Below, piece by piece: positions 46,844 through 55,801 of a stretch of DNA of 64,000 bases; within the stretch, counting starts at the first letter, position 1; every line of letters starts with the position of its first letter. Position numbers and translations under genes: made by a program. Below the pieces are notes generated by a model, which worked only from the letters and a program-made list of their open reading frames with translations, did not search any database and was not told where the DNA came from. Source of the stretch: Cryobacterium sp. MP_M3 (GTDB lineage: Bacteria > Actinomycetota > Actinomycetes > Actinomycetales > Microbacteriaceae). The stretch lies in contig NZ_JADOVI010000012.1 in NCBI RefSeq assembly GCF_015752155.1, positions 1 through 64,000 on the forward strand, written 5' to 3'.

Positions 46844-49800
46844 TCAGCCTGCGAAGGGCCCGGCGCGTTCGACGGGGCCGTAGAAGCGACGTTCGAAGAC
46901 TGCCCGTGCGCGACGGGTAACGGCCAGGTAGTCCTCCTCGAGCCGGTTCGCCGAGCCGGGCGGGTATTCGAGCACCCGCGCGACGCCCTCCAGCTGGATC
47001 CGGTCGGCGGGGAGCACGTCAGCGGTCCGGTTCGTCCAGAGGGTGATCGCGGAGCGGCAGCGGGAGGCGAACAGCCAGGCCGCCCGGAGCGTCTCGGCAT
47101 CCGCTTCACTGACCAGGTCGGCCTCCACGGCGGCCCGGAGCGCCCCGAGGGTGGACGATGTGCGCAGCGCCGGAATACGGGCCGCATGCTGAAGCTGGAG
47201 CAACTGCACAAACCACTCGACGTCGCTGAGGGAGCCGCGCCCCAGCTTGAGGTGACGGTTCGGGTCGGCGCCTTGAGGGAGCCGTTCGCTCTCGACCCTG
47301 GCCTTGATGCGCTTGACCTCTCGTACCTCCTGCTCGCCGATACTCTCCGGGTAGCGGACCGCGTCGGCGACACGGTCGAAGTCGCGGAGGAGCGCGGTGT
47401 CGCCGGCGACACCGCGGCCACGCAGCAGGGCCTGGGCCTCCCAGGTCAGCGACCATCGCCGGTAATAGGCCTCGTACGATTCGAGGGAACGGACCACCGG
47501 CCCGTTCTTGCCCTCGGGGCGCAGGCCCATGTCCAGGTCCAGCGGAAGGCGGTTGTCGTCTGTGAGCCTGTTCAGTTCCCGCACGATGAACTTCGCCCGG
47601 TCGTGCGCGGCGGTCCCCTCCAACGTGCCGGCTCGGAAGACGTACATGACGTCGGCGTCGGACCCGAACCCGAGTTCGGCGCCACCGAACCGTCCCATCC
47701 CGATCACGGCGAATTCGATTCCGTCGGTGGGGCCGTCCGGCTCCCCCAGCAGGTTCGTCCCGCGGATGGCTGCCGTCACCCCCTGGATGACGGTGGCCGT
47801 CACATCGGTGAGCCCGGCCGCAAGCTCATCGATGCTCAGCCGCCCGAGAATGGCGGAGAAGGCGAGCCGCAGCACCTCCCGGCGCCTGGCTGTGCGCATG
47901 ATCGATGCCGCCGCGTCGGGACTCTCGTGCCGGGCCAGCACCGCCCGGGTCTCCTCCTGGAGAACGGCAACCGACCGGGGGCGCAGGTCGTCCTCGTTCT
48001 CCAGCCAGGCCACGGATTCGGGGATCGTCTCGAGCAGTTCTCCGATGAAGCGAGACGAGGACAGAACCCGGGTGAGTCGTTCGGCCGCGCCGGAGGAGTC
48101 GCGGAGCATCCGCAGGAACCAGTAGGTCGACCCAAGGCTGTCGCTGAGCCGCCGAAAGGAAAGCAGGCCGTAGTCGGGATCCGCGCCCTCGGAGAACCAC
48201 TGCAGGAGCACCGGGAGCAGGTGACGCTGGATCGTCGCCCGGCGGGACACCCCGCCGGTGAGGGCCGCGATGTGGCCGAGGGCGCCCTTGGTGTTCCGGA
48301 AGCCGATGGCGGCAAGCCTGGCCTCGGCCTGGGCGCTCGTGAGGTTGAGCCCCTCGGCCGGAAGCGCGGCCACGGCCGAGAGCAGCGGACGGTAGAACAG
48401 GCGTTCGTGCAGGCCGCGAACGCGGCGCTTGACCTCGGCCCAGCGCACGGTCAGTTGCGGGGCGCTCGTGGCCAGCCCGGTTGACCGGGCGAGAATGCGC
48501 AAGCTCGCCTCGTCCCGGGGCATCAGGTGGGTGCGTCGTAGCCGCTCCAGTTGCAGCCGATGCTCCATCAGCCGGAGGATGCGGTAATCCTGGGCGAATT
48601 CGGCTGCTTCCGCCCGGCCGACGTATCCGCTGTCCGCCAGCGCTGACAGCGCCGGAAGGGTGCCGGCCTGGCGCACGGCGGGGTCCGACTGGCCGTGCAC
48701 GAGTTGCAGCAGTTGCACGGTGAATTCGATGTCGCGCAGCCCCCCGGGGCCCAGTTTCAACTGCACCGCGACCTCGTCGTCCGGGATGTTCTCGGTGACC
48801 CGCTCGCGCATCCGTTGCACCGATTCCACGAAGTTCTCGCGGCTTGCGCTGGTCCACACCTTGGGGGCCACCGCCTGGATGTACCGCTGGCCGAGGTCCA
48901 GGTGGCCGGCGAGAGGCCTGGCCTTGAGCAGCGCCTGGAATTCCCAGCTCTTGGCCCAGCGCTCGTAGTAGGCAAGATGGGATTCGAGGGACCGCACGAG
49001 CGCCCCGGACTTGCCTTCGGGACGGAGATTCGGGTCTACCTCCCACAGCTCGGCTTCGATGGTCGGCTGGTTGAGTCCGCGCATCATCAGGATGGCCAGC
49101 CGGGTGGCAATGTCGACCGCGCGCGATGCGTCCAGTTCCGTGGCAGGGTCGGCCTCGGCGACGAAGATGACGTCGACGTCGCTCACGTAATTGAGTTCGG
49201 CCGCGCCGGCCTTGCCCATTCCGATCACGGCCAGCCTGGTGGCCCGGACTTCGGCTTCGGGGAAGACCCCGGGCGCGGCCACCGGACCGCTCGTCATGCT
49301 GCGGGCCACGGCCAGTGACGCCTCGAGCGCAGCGGCCGCGAGGTCGGCGAGTGCCCGGGCGATGCCGTCAAGGCCGGCCACCGGGTCGGCCTGTTCCAGG
49401 TCGAACGCCGCCAGCTCGGCCAGGCGCCTGCGGTACCGCACCCGCAGGGCCACCCAGCCGGCGTCGTCGACCAGAGTCGCGAACCCGTCGACGGCGCCCA
49501 CCGAATCGAGGAGGTCGCCTGTCAACGCCGCGGCGTCGGGAAGGCCGGCGCGGGACTCCGCAAGCACTCCCAATTCCTCGGGATGCTGGAGGAAGAACTC
49601 GGCCAGGCCGGTCGAGGCACCAAGGACCCTGAGCAGGCGCAAGGGGGCACCCGGGCGGCCAAGCAGCGCCGTCAACTCGGCAGGTGCCTGCCGAAGCAGC
49701 GCCAGCAGCCCCGTGAGGGCTCCGTCGGGGCTCGCCGCCTGCGCGAGCAGAGGCAGCAGAACCGACGGCTCAGGTCCGCCCAGGTCGGTGACCTCCGCGA

Positions 49801-49876
49801 GCCGGCCCCTGACCTCGCCGAGTTCGACGAAACCGACCCGGGCCAGGTCGGTCAGGGTCAGCGGTTCCCGCTTCAT
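46844..49876 (-). CDS. glnE: Bifunctional glutamine synthetase adenylyltransferase/deadenylase
   Basis: A 1010-residue enzyme with two nucleotidyltransferase domains. The N-terminal deadenylylase domain has GMGKAGAAELNYVSDVDVIFV (about residues 210-230) and the C-terminal adenylyltransferase domain has GMGRFGGAELGFGSDADVMYVF (about 725-745); each is followed by a helical GlnD-like regulatory domain. It attaches AMP to, or removes AMP from, Tyr402 of GlnA in response to nitrogen status and PII. The start MKREPLTLTD lies 23 bp after glnA2. It is convergent with its target glnA. Confidence 0.96.
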   Translation of the reverse strand: MKREPLTLTDLARVGFVELGEVRGRLAEVTDLGGPEPSVLLPLLAQAASPDGALTGLLALLRQAPAELTALLGRPGAPLRLLRVLGASTGLAEFFLQHPEELGVLAESRAGLPDAAALTGDLLDSVGAVDGFATLVDDAGWVALRVRYRRRLAELAAFDLEQADPVAGLDGIARALADLAAAALEASLAVARSMTSGPVAAPGVFPEAEVRATRLAVIGMGKAGAAELNYVSDVDVIFVAEADPATELDASRAVDIATRLAILMMRGLNQPTIEAELWEVDPNLRPEGKSGALVRSLESHLAYYERWAKSWEFQALLKARPLAGHLDLGQRYIQAVAPKVWTSASRENFVESVQRMRERVTENIPDDEVAVQLKLGPGGLRDIEFTVQLLQLVHGQSDPAVRQAGTLPALSALADSGYVGRAEAAEFAQDYRILRLMEHRLQLERLRRTHLMPRDEASLRILARSTGLATSAPQLTVRWAEVKRRVRGLHERLFYRPLLSAVAALPAEGLNLTSAQAEARLAAIGFRNTKGALGHIAALTGGVSRRATIQRHLLPVLLQWFSEGADPDYGLLSFRRLSDSLGSTYWFLRMLRDSSGAAERLTRVLSSSRFIGELLETIPESVAWLENEDDLRPRSVAVLQEETRAVLARHESPDAAASIMRTARRREVLRLAFSAILGRLSIDELAAGLTDVTATVIQGVTAAIRGTNLLGEPDGPTDGIEFAVIGMGRFGGAELGFGSDADVMYVFRAGTLEGTAAHDRAKFIVRELNRLTDDNRLPLDLDMGLRPEGKNGPVVRSLESYEAYYRRWSLTWEAQALLRGRGVAGDTALLRDFDRVADAVRYPESIGEQEVREVKRIKARVESERLPQGADPNRHLKLGRGSLSDVEWFVQLLQLQHAARIPALRTSSTLGALRAAVEADLVSEADAETLRAAWLFASRCRSAITLWTNRTADVLPADRIQLEGVARVLEYPPGSANRLEEDYLAVTRRARAVFERRFYGPVERAGPFAG

Positions 49877-49899
49877 CGCGTCCCGTTCCTCGGCGTGGG

Positions 49900-51237
49900 T
49901 CAGAGCATCTCCAGGTTCTTGTCGAGCTCGAACGGAGTCACCTGGGAGCGGTATTCCTTCCACTCCTGGCGTTTGTTGAGCAGCACGTAGTTGAAGACGT
50001 GCTCGCCGAGGGTTTCCGCGACCAGCTCGGATTCCTCCATGAACTGGATCGCGTGGTCGAGGCTCGCGGGAAGCTGGCGGTAACCGAGCGCCCGGCGCTC
50101 GGTGTCGCTGAGCCCCCACACGTTGTCCTCTGCCTCCGGCGGCAACTCGTAGCCTTCCTCGATCCCCTTGAGCCCTGCGGCCAGCATGAGCGAGTAGGCA
50201 AGGTACGGATTGGCGGCGGAGTCGATCGCACGGTACTCGATCCGGGAACTCTGGCCCTTGTTCGGCTTGTAGAGCGGCACCCGGATCAGGGCGGAGCGGT
50301 TGTTGTGTCCCCAGCAGACGAAGCTGGGCGCTTCGTCACCGCCCCAGAGCCGTTTGTAGGAGTTGACGAACTGGTTCGTCACGGCCGTGATCTCCGGCGC
50401 GTGCTTGAGCAGGCCGGCGATGAACTGGCGGCCGGTCTTCGACAGCTGGTACTGGGCACCCGCCTCGTAGAACGCGTTGGTATCGCCCTCGAAGAGGGAA
50501 AGATGGGTGTGCATGCCGGAGCCGGGCTGGTCGGACATCGGTTTGGGCATGAAGGTCGCATACACGCCCTGCTCGATCGCCACCTCTTTGATCACGGTGC
50601 GGAAGGTCATGATGTTGTCCGCGGTGGTCAGGGCGTCCGCGTAGCGCAGGTCGATCTCGTTCTGGCCCGGGCCGGCCTCGTGGTGGCTGAATTCCACCGA
50701 GATGCCGAGGTCCTCGAGCATCCGCACCGATCGGCGCCGGAAGTCGTGCGCCGTGCCGCCGGGCACGTTGTCGAAGTAGCCGGCGGAGTCGACCGGGGTG
50801 GGTCCGTTCTTGCCGTACTTGGACGACTTGAGCAGGTAGAACTCGATTTCAGGATGCGTGTAGAACGTGAATCCGCGTTCGGCGGCCTTCGCCAGGGTGC
50901 GCTTGAGCACGTTGCGCGGGTCGGCGACGGCGGGCTGGCCGTCCGGGGTGGTGATGTCGCAGAACATCCGGGCCGTCGGGTCGACCTCCCCGCGCCAGGG
51001 CAGGATCTGGAAGGTGGTCGGGTCGGGGTGGGCCAGCACGTCGGCCTCGAAGGAGCGGGTGAGTCCTTCGATCGCGGACCCGTCGAATCCGAGCCCCTCC
51101 GCGAACGCTCCCTCGACCTCCGCCGGGGCGATGGCGACAGATTTCAGCGTGCCGACGACGTCGGTGAACCACAGCCGAATGAACTTGATGCCCCGTTCCT
51201 CGATGGTCCGAAGAACGAAATCGCGCTGCTTGTCCAT
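49900..51237 (-). CDS. glnA2: Second glutamine synthetase (GlnA2-like)
   Basis: A 445-residue type I glutamine synthetase, corresponding by context to mycobacterial glnA2, which also precedes glnE. Conserved parts are GFDGSAIEG, the metal Glu in HPEIEFYLL, GSGMHTHLSLF and NRSALIRVP. The adenylylation loop is altered: GYELPPEAEDNVWGLSD replaces the [13 protein letters not shown] of GlnA1, so GlnE control is doubtful. It is 29 residues shorter than GlnA1. Paralogues of this group in other actinobacteria can be weak synthetases or gamma-glutamyl-polyamine ligases. Confidence 0.92.
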   Translation of the reverse strand: MDKQRDFVLRTIEERGIKFIRLWFTDVVGTLKSVAIAPAEVEGAFAEGLGFDGSAIEGLTRSFEADVLAHPDPTTFQILPWRGEVDPTARMFCDITTPDGQPAVADPRNVLKRTLAKAAERGFTFYTHPEIEFYLLKSSKYGKNGPTPVDSAGYFDNVPGGTAHDFRRRSVRMLEDLGISVEFSHHEAGPGQNEIDLRYADALTTADNIMTFRTVIKEVAIEQGVYATFMPKPMSDQPGSGMHTHLSLFEGDTNAFYEAGAQYQLSKTGRQFIAGLLKHAPEITAVTNQFVNSYKRLWGGDEAPSFVCWGHNNRSALIRVPLYKPNKGQSSRIEYRAIDSAANPYLAYSLMLAAGLKGIEEGYELPPEAEDNVWGLSDTERRALGYRQLPASLDHAIQFMEESELVAETLGEHVFNYVLLNKRQEWKEYRSQVTPFELDKNLEML

Positions 51238-51338
51238 TCACGCCCCTTCTTGTTGCTCCCTAGGTTACTGGCTGGCGTCGCATCCGGGGTGAAACGGGCC
51301 GCCGACCGCGTGAATGCCGCTCTGACTACACTTGAGGC

Positions 51339-52211
51339 ATGCCAGAGCCGACCTCGTCCGACGTGCCAGCAGCCGTCACCACGCAGAACCCGTTTGTCCC
51401 GGCGCCCGCCGGACCCAAACGGGTGCGAACCAGGCACTTCCACAACGCCAAGCAGCAGGGCATCCCGATTACGGGCCTGACCAGCTACGACATGCTGACG
51501 GCGCAGATCTTCGACGCGGCAGGGATCGACTTCCTCCTGGTCGGCGACTCCGCAGGCAACAACGTGTTCGGCTACGAGACGACCCTCCCGGTCACGGTCG
51601 ATGAACTCATCCCGCTCACCCGCGCCGTGGCCCGTGCCGTCACCCGTGCGCTCGTCGTCGCGGACATGCCGTTCGGCTCATACGAGACCGGTCAGACCGA
51701 GGCGCTGCACACGGCCGTCCGGTTCATGAAAGAGGCCCAGGCGCACGCCGTGAAGCTGGAAGGCGGCGTTCGCAGCTACAAGCAGATCAAACGCATCGTG
51801 TCCAGCGGCATCCCGGTGATGGGGCACGTCGGTTTCACCCCGCAGAGCGAGCACGGCCTGGGCGGACACATCATCCAGGGCCGTGGGGACGACGCCGAGC
51901 GCCTGATCGAGGACGCCCTGGCCGTGCAGGAGGCCGGAGCCTTCGCCGTGGTCCTCGAGATGGTCCCTGCGACGGTTGCCGCTCAGGTCACCGCGCGGCT
52001 CGAGATCCCGACCATCGGTGTCGGGGCCGGCCCCGACGTGGACGGCCAGCTGCTGGTCTGGACCGACTTCGCAGGGATGACCGACGGCCGGGTGCCGAGG
52101 TTCGTGCGCCAGTACGCGAACGTGCGCAGCGTGCTGACGGATGCGGTGCACCGGTTCAAGGACGACGTCCAGACCGGCGCATACCCGGGCCCTGAGCACA
52201 GCTACGAATAG
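51339..52211 (+). CDS. panB: 3-methyl-2-oxobutanoate hydroxymethyltransferase
   Basis: A 290-residue PanB, the first enzyme of pantothenate synthesis, which adds a hydroxymethyl group from methylene-tetrahydrofolate to 2-oxoisovalerate. Metal and substrate motifs are VGDSAGNNVFGYETT, ADMPFGSYE, KLEGG, MGHVGFTPQS and IGVGAGPDVDGQLLV. The common LGH of VGDSLG appears as SAG. It has an N-terminal extension of ~30 residues before KRVRTRHFHNAK. No other pan genes are nearby. Confidence 0.95.
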   Translation: MPEPTSSDVPAAVTTQNPFVPAPAGPKRVRTRHFHNAKQQGIPITGLTSYDMLTAQIFDAAGIDFLLVGDSAGNNVFGYETTLPVTVDELIPLTRAVARAVTRALVVADMPFGSYETGQTEALHTAVRFMKEAQAHAVKLEGGVRSYKQIKRIVSSGIPVMGHVGFTPQSEHGLGGHIIQGRGDDAERLIEDALAVQEAGAFAVVLEMVPATVAAQVTARLEIPTIGVGAGPDVDGQLLVWTDFAGMTDGRVPRFVRQYANVRSVLTDAVHRFKDDVQTGAYPGPEHSYE

Positions 52212-52214
52212 GCG

Positions 52215-52403
52215 TCAGCGCCCTTCAGCCGCATCGTCGGCGGCCCACTTGGCGCTGTTCGCGCGGAGCTTCTCCAGCGCGTGCGACGCCTCCTCCCGGG
52301 TCGCGAACGGGCCGACCCGGTCGACGGACGGGGACTCGAAACCCTGTTCGACCGCGCCGGTGCGCATGTTGTACCAGAACTGTTCTCGCTCATCTTCGGA
52401 CAT
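52215..52403 (-). CDS. Small SPOR-like domain protein
   Basis: A 62-residue protein consisting only of a short motif seen in many actinobacterial SPOR-annotated proteins: [15 protein letters not shown], then [24 protein letters not shown]. There is no signal peptide or membrane segment, so a cell-wall role like true SPOR proteins is doubtful. It sits tail-to-tail with panB (3-bp gap) and head-to-head with map (12 bp between start codons), so its promoter must overlap that of map. Confidence 0.8.
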   Translation of the reverse strand: MSEDEREQFWYNMRTGAVEQGFESPSVDRVGPFATREEASHALEKLRANSAKWAADDAAEGR

Positions 52404-52415
52404 AAGCTTGATCCT

Positions 52416-53282
52416 ATGCCTAAGGATTCCATCGGTCACCTGCTCCCCGGAACGGTGTCCCCGACCCGTCCCGTTCCCCGCCACATCACCCGCCCGGAAT
52501 ACGTCGGAAAGGAGTCACCGGCCCGGTTCACCGGGTCGGACGTCTACTCCGCGGAGAAGATCGAACTGATCCGCGAGTCCGGCCGGATCGCGGCCCGCGC
52601 GATTGAAGCGGTCGGCCAGGCGATCCGCCCCGGCGTCACGACCGAACAGCTCGACGCGGTCGGCCACGACTTCCTGGTCGCCAACGACGCCTACCCGTCG
52701 ACGCTCGGCTACCGCGGGTACCCGAAGTCGTTGTGCAGCTCGGTGAACGAGGTGATCTGCCATGGCATCCCCGACACGACCGTGCTGGAGGAGGGCGACC
52801 TCGTCAACATCGACATCACCGCCTTCAAGAACGGCGTGCACGGGGACACGAACGTCACGTTCCTCGTCGGCCAGGCCAGCGAAGAGGTCACTCTGCTCGT
52901 CGAACGCACACGCGAGGCCCTCGCGCGCGGCATCAAAGCCGTCGCCCCCGGCCGGCAGGTCAATGTGATCGGCCGCACCATCGAGTCCTATGCCAGGCGC
53001 TTCAATTACGGCGTCGTCCGCGATTTCACGGGACACGGCGTCGGCGAGGCCTTCCACTCCGGGTTGATCATCCCGCACTACGACTCCGCGCCCGTCTATG
53101 ACACCGTGATGGAGGTCGGCATGATCTTCACGATCGAGCCGATGCTCACCCTGGGTTCGCCCGACTGGGACATGTGGGCCGACGACTGGACCGTCACCAC
53201 CAAGGACAAGAGCATCACCGCCCAATTCGAGCACACCCTCGTCGTCACCGAGACCGGTGCCGAGATCCTGACGCTTCCCTAA
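52416..53282 (+). CDS. map: Methionine aminopeptidase type I
   Basis: A 288-residue MetAP with the five metal ligands: Asp in [10 protein letters not shown], Asp in HGDTNVTF, His in [11 protein letters not shown], Glu in TIEPMLTLG and Glu in QFEHTLVVT. The ~40-residue N-terminal extension ([16 protein letters not shown]) is the SH3-binding-like linker of actinobacterial MetAP-1c forms. It removes initiator methionine from nascent proteins. The ATG at [10 protein letters not shown] is the chosen start. ppgK follows by 16 bp. Confidence 0.95.
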   Translation: MPKDSIGHLLPGTVSPTRPVPRHITRPEYVGKESPARFTGSDVYSAEKIELIRESGRIAARAIEAVGQAIRPGVTTEQLDAVGHDFLVANDAYPSTLGYRGYPKSLCSSVNEVICHGIPDTTVLEEGDLVNIDITAFKNGVHGDTNVTFLVGQASEEVTLLVERTREALARGIKAVAPGRQVNVIGRTIESYARRFNYGVVRDFTGHGVGEAFHSGLIIPHYDSAPVYDTVMEVGMIFTIEPMLTLGSPDWDMWADDWTVTTKDKSITAQFEHTLVVTETGAEILTLP

Positions 53283-53298
53283 CCGGTAGGTTCTAACC

Positions 53299-54063
53299 AT
53301 GAGTTCAACCACGGCAATCGGCATCGACATCGGCGGCACCGGAATCAAGGGCGCGGTGGTCGACCTGTCGACCGGCACGCTCCTCTCCGAGCGGGTGAAG
53401 CTGCCCACGCCGAAGGGCGGTCGTCCGGCCGACATCGTCGACACGGTGAAGGACCTTCTGAAGACCGTGTCCGACAAGGCGGCGGCCCCCGACCTCCCCG
53501 TCGGGATCTGCTTCCCGGCGATCGTCAAGAACGGCCACACCATGTCGGCGGCGAACGTCTCCGACAAATGGATCGGCCTTGCCGCGGAGAAGCTGTTCGA
53601 GAAGGGGCTCGGCCACCCCATCCACTTCGTCAACGACGCGGATGCCGCCGGTTACGCCGAGTCGCAATTCGGCGCCGCCAAGGGTGTCCCCGGGGTCGTC
53701 ATCCTGACCACGCTCGGGACGGGCATCGGAACAGCCCTGCTCAACGACGGCATCCTGGTACCGAACACGGAGCTCGGCCACCTCCAGATCGACGGCGTCG
53801 ACTACGAGACCAGGGCGGCGTACTCCGCGAAGGAACGGGAAGACCTGAGTTGGGAGAAGTGGGCCGGTCGCCTGCAGAAGTACTATTCGACCCTCGAGGC
53901 TCTCTTCTCCCCCGACCTCTTCATCGTCGGCGGCGGCGTGTCCAAGCACCACCACCAGTTCCTGCCGCTGTTGAACCTGAAGACACCGATCATCCCCGCG
54001 GTCCACCGGAACAATGCCGGCATCCTCGGCGCCGCCGCGCTCGCCGTCAAGAACCGCGCCTGA
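53299..54063 (+). CDS. ppgK: Polyphosphate glucokinase
   Basis: A 254-residue ROK-family kinase. The phosphate loop is IGIDIGGTGIKGAVVD (residues 7-22), the catalytic Asp is in FVNDADAAGYAE, and the second Gly-rich loop is TTLGTGIGTALL. PpgK of actinobacteria phosphorylates glucose with polyphosphate or ATP. It lies 16 bp after map and is probably co-transcribed with it. Confidence 0.93.
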   Translation: MSSTTAIGIDIGGTGIKGAVVDLSTGTLLSERVKLPTPKGGRPADIVDTVKDLLKTVSDKAAAPDLPVGICFPAIVKNGHTMSAANVSDKWIGLAAEKLFEKGLGHPIHFVNDADAAGYAESQFGAAKGVPGVVILTTLGTGIGTALLNDGILVPNTELGHLQIDGVDYETRAAYSAKEREDLSWEKWAGRLQKYYSTLEALFSPDLFIVGGGVSKHHHQFLPLLNLKTPIIPAVHRNNAGILGAAALAVKNRA

Positions 54064-54091
54064 CCGCCCGCGAGCCATCTGCCGGGCGCGC

Positions 54092-54592
54092 TCAGATCGC
54101 CGGTGAGGCCACCGGCGGGAACGGGGGCGGTCCGAGAATCTCGATCGCCCCGGTGGCACTGGCGGCCGCGCGCACCCGTTCGAAGTCGAGCGGAGGTTCG
54201 GCGTCTTCGCCTCCGTCGGGCTCGCTGGCCATCCGGTAGAAGGCCTCCCCCGTCGCAGGATTCTGCAGACACAGCATCCGTGCCCGGGGCGAGGTCACCA
54301 TGAACGCGTGCGGGATACCGCGGGGAATGATCGCGATGCCCCCGGCGTGCAGGCTCTGTTGTTCGCCGTCGAGGTCGAGCAGGATCTCACCTTCGAGCAT
54401 ATAGAACGTCTCGTCCGCATCCGGATGCCGATGCAGCGGCGTGACCTTGCCTGCATCGAGAGCGTCCTCAAAAATCAGGAAGGCGCCTCCGGTCTCGGCG
54501 CCGGTGGCCACCCAGGTGTGCAGGCCACCGCCGCAGAACCAGCGCCGTTCGCCTGCGTCGGTGTCACGAACTGTGGCCGTGAGTGTCGTCAT
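54092..54592 (-). CDS. Cupin domain protein
   Basis: A 166-residue single-cupin protein. The metal motifs are TPLHRHPDADETFYMLEGE (His, His, Glu) and the second-motif His in PRGIPHAF, so a metal centre is likely. Quercetinase-like or regulatory roles are typical of such single-domain cupins. Of three closely spaced ATGs, the one giving MTTLTATV has the best spacing from GAGGG. It is divergent from a TetR-type regulator and shares a palindrome with it. Confidence 0.85.
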   Translation of the reverse strand: MTTLTATVRDTDAGERRWFCGGGLHTWVATGAETGGAFLIFEDALDAGKVTPLHRHPDADETFYMLEGEILLDLDGEQQSLHAGGIAIIPRGIPHAFMVTSPRARMLCLQNPATGEAFYRMASEPDGGEDAEPPLDFERVRAAASATGAIEILGPPPFPPVASPAI

Positions 54593-54617
54593 GGTCGCCC
54601 TCATTCCCTCGTTCATG

Positions 54618-54648
54618 GTACTTGAGTCCCACGACGAGACTAGGGTAC
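54618..54648. promoter_or_regulatory. Palindrome between the cupin and TetR genes, probable TetR operator
   Basis: GTAC-3-AGTC-9-GACT-3-GTAC: a 31-bp dyad with all eight outer and inner bases symmetrical, centred in the divergent gap and adjacent to a TATTGT -10-like element for the TetR gene. This is the usual placement of an autoregulatory TetR operator. Confidence 0.55.
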
Positions 54649-54664
54649 CGTATTGTTCATGTCA

Positions 54665-55255
54665 ATGCCTTACGAGCGGACGGGACGCACCCGGCAAAAG
54701 GTCCGCACCCGGGACGAACTTGTCTCGGCCGCGCGCGGGCTCATCGGGCGGGGCAATTCCGCTCCCACCGTCGAAGACGCCGCCGCCGCCGCCTCCGTGT
54801 CGCGAACGACCGCCTACCGGTACTTCCCCAACCAGACGGCGCTCCTCGTCGCCGCGCATCCCGAAACCGAGCTGTCGTCCCTGCTGCCGCCAGGCATCGG
54901 CGATGATCCGGAGGCGAGACTCCTGGCTGCCGTCGATGCATTCACCCGCCTGATCCTGGAAACGGAACAGCAACAGCGCACCATGTTGAGGCTCTCCCTC
55001 GAGCCGGACGCCGGCTCACGCGAGCTGCCCCTCCGGAAGGGGCGCGCGATCGCCTGGTTCGAGGACGCCCTGTCCCCCCTCGTTCCTCGTCTGTCTGAGA
55101 CCGTGGTGCACCGCCTCGCCGTCGCCGTGCGCAGCACAGTGGGCATCGAGTCGCTGGTCTGGCTGACCGACGTCGCCTGCCTCAGCCGCGAGGAGGCGGC
55201 GGTCCTCATGCGAGGTTCGGCGCGGGCACTGCTGGCCCAGGCGATGGCGGGATGA
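54665..55255 (+). CDS. TetR/AcrR family transcriptional regulator
   Basis: A ~196-residue regulator. The N-terminal HTH (about residues 15-60) has the family recognition helix VSRTTAYRYFPNQTALLVA; the helical C-terminal ligand domain is unassigned. It probably represses the divergent cupin gene and itself via the palindrome upstream. Three starts are possible (TTG 54653, ATG 54659, ATG 54665); the last is 8 nt after a TATTGT element and would be leaderless. No ribosome site favours the others. Confidence 0.87.
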   Translation: MPYERTGRTRQKVRTRDELVSAARGLIGRGNSAPTVEDAAAAASVSRTTAYRYFPNQTALLVAAHPETELSSLLPPGIGDDPEARLLAAVDAFTRLILETEQQQRTMLRLSLEPDAGSRELPLRKGRAIAWFEDALSPLVPRLSETVVHRLAVAVRSTVGIESLVWLTDVACLSREEAAVLMRGSARALLAQAMAG

Positions 55256-55389
55256 GCCGCCTCGACGATTCGGGGTTCCCGTCACCCGTCAAACGCCCGG
55301 AGACTCGAAACAAAAGCATTGCTGCGGCGGTGATGCGGCGCTCGGGAACTCCCGTGCAGGCTCTCCGCCCTGACAAGAGGTGGGAGTGG

Positions 55390-55770
55390 GGAATGGGCCG
55401 GCTGATACGCCGGGTTCTGTCCCGGTGCGCGAAGCACCATGGACGGCCATCTATCTGGGGACTACGTTGCCGCAGCCCTCTAGCGGTCTACCCGGAAACT
55501 CGGCGAGCCGCCTTAACGTTTCCTGTCTGACCTTGCTCCGGACGAGGTTTACCAAGCCGACCAGGTCACCCTGGCCTCTGGTGGTCTCTTACACCACCGT
55601 TTCACCCTTACCTCCGGCCGAAGCCGGTGGCGGTCTACTTTCTGTGGCACTGTCTCGCGGGTTGCCCCGGGTGGGTGTTACCCACCGCCCTGCTCTGTGG
55701 AGCCCGGACGTTCCTCGCCATCCGATGCCCTGCGGCACCGGATGTCGCGACCGTCTTGCCGACCCATTCC
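55390..55770 (-). ncRNA. rnpB: RNase P RNA (bacterial type A)
   Basis: On the minus strand the ends pair as helix P1, GGAATGGGTCGGC with GCCGGCCCATTCC (one G-U pair). Universal blocks follow in order: GAGGAACGTCCGGGCTCC (55716-55699), CCACAGAAAGTAGACCGCC, GGTAAGGGTGAAACGGTG, and near the 3' end AGATAGATGGCCGTCC and ACAGAACCCGGCGTAT. The catalytic RNA matures tRNA 5' ends. At about 381 nt it is of normal size. It lies just downstream of the zinc-ribbon gene on the same strand. Confidence 0.95.
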
Positions 55771-55801
55771 GAGAGTCAAGCCTACAGGGGCGGACGGTGA
55801 C

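Noticed and set aside
51238-51338. A GlnR box upstream of the second glutamine synthetase
   Set aside because: GTTAC and GAAAC occur but not at the required 11-bp steps, and the intermediate 5-mers do not fit.
55256-55389. A tRNA or small gene between the TetR gene and rnpB
   Set aside because: No cloverleaf or good open frame. The T-rich stretch on the minus strand may belong to rnpB termination, but no clear hairpin is present.
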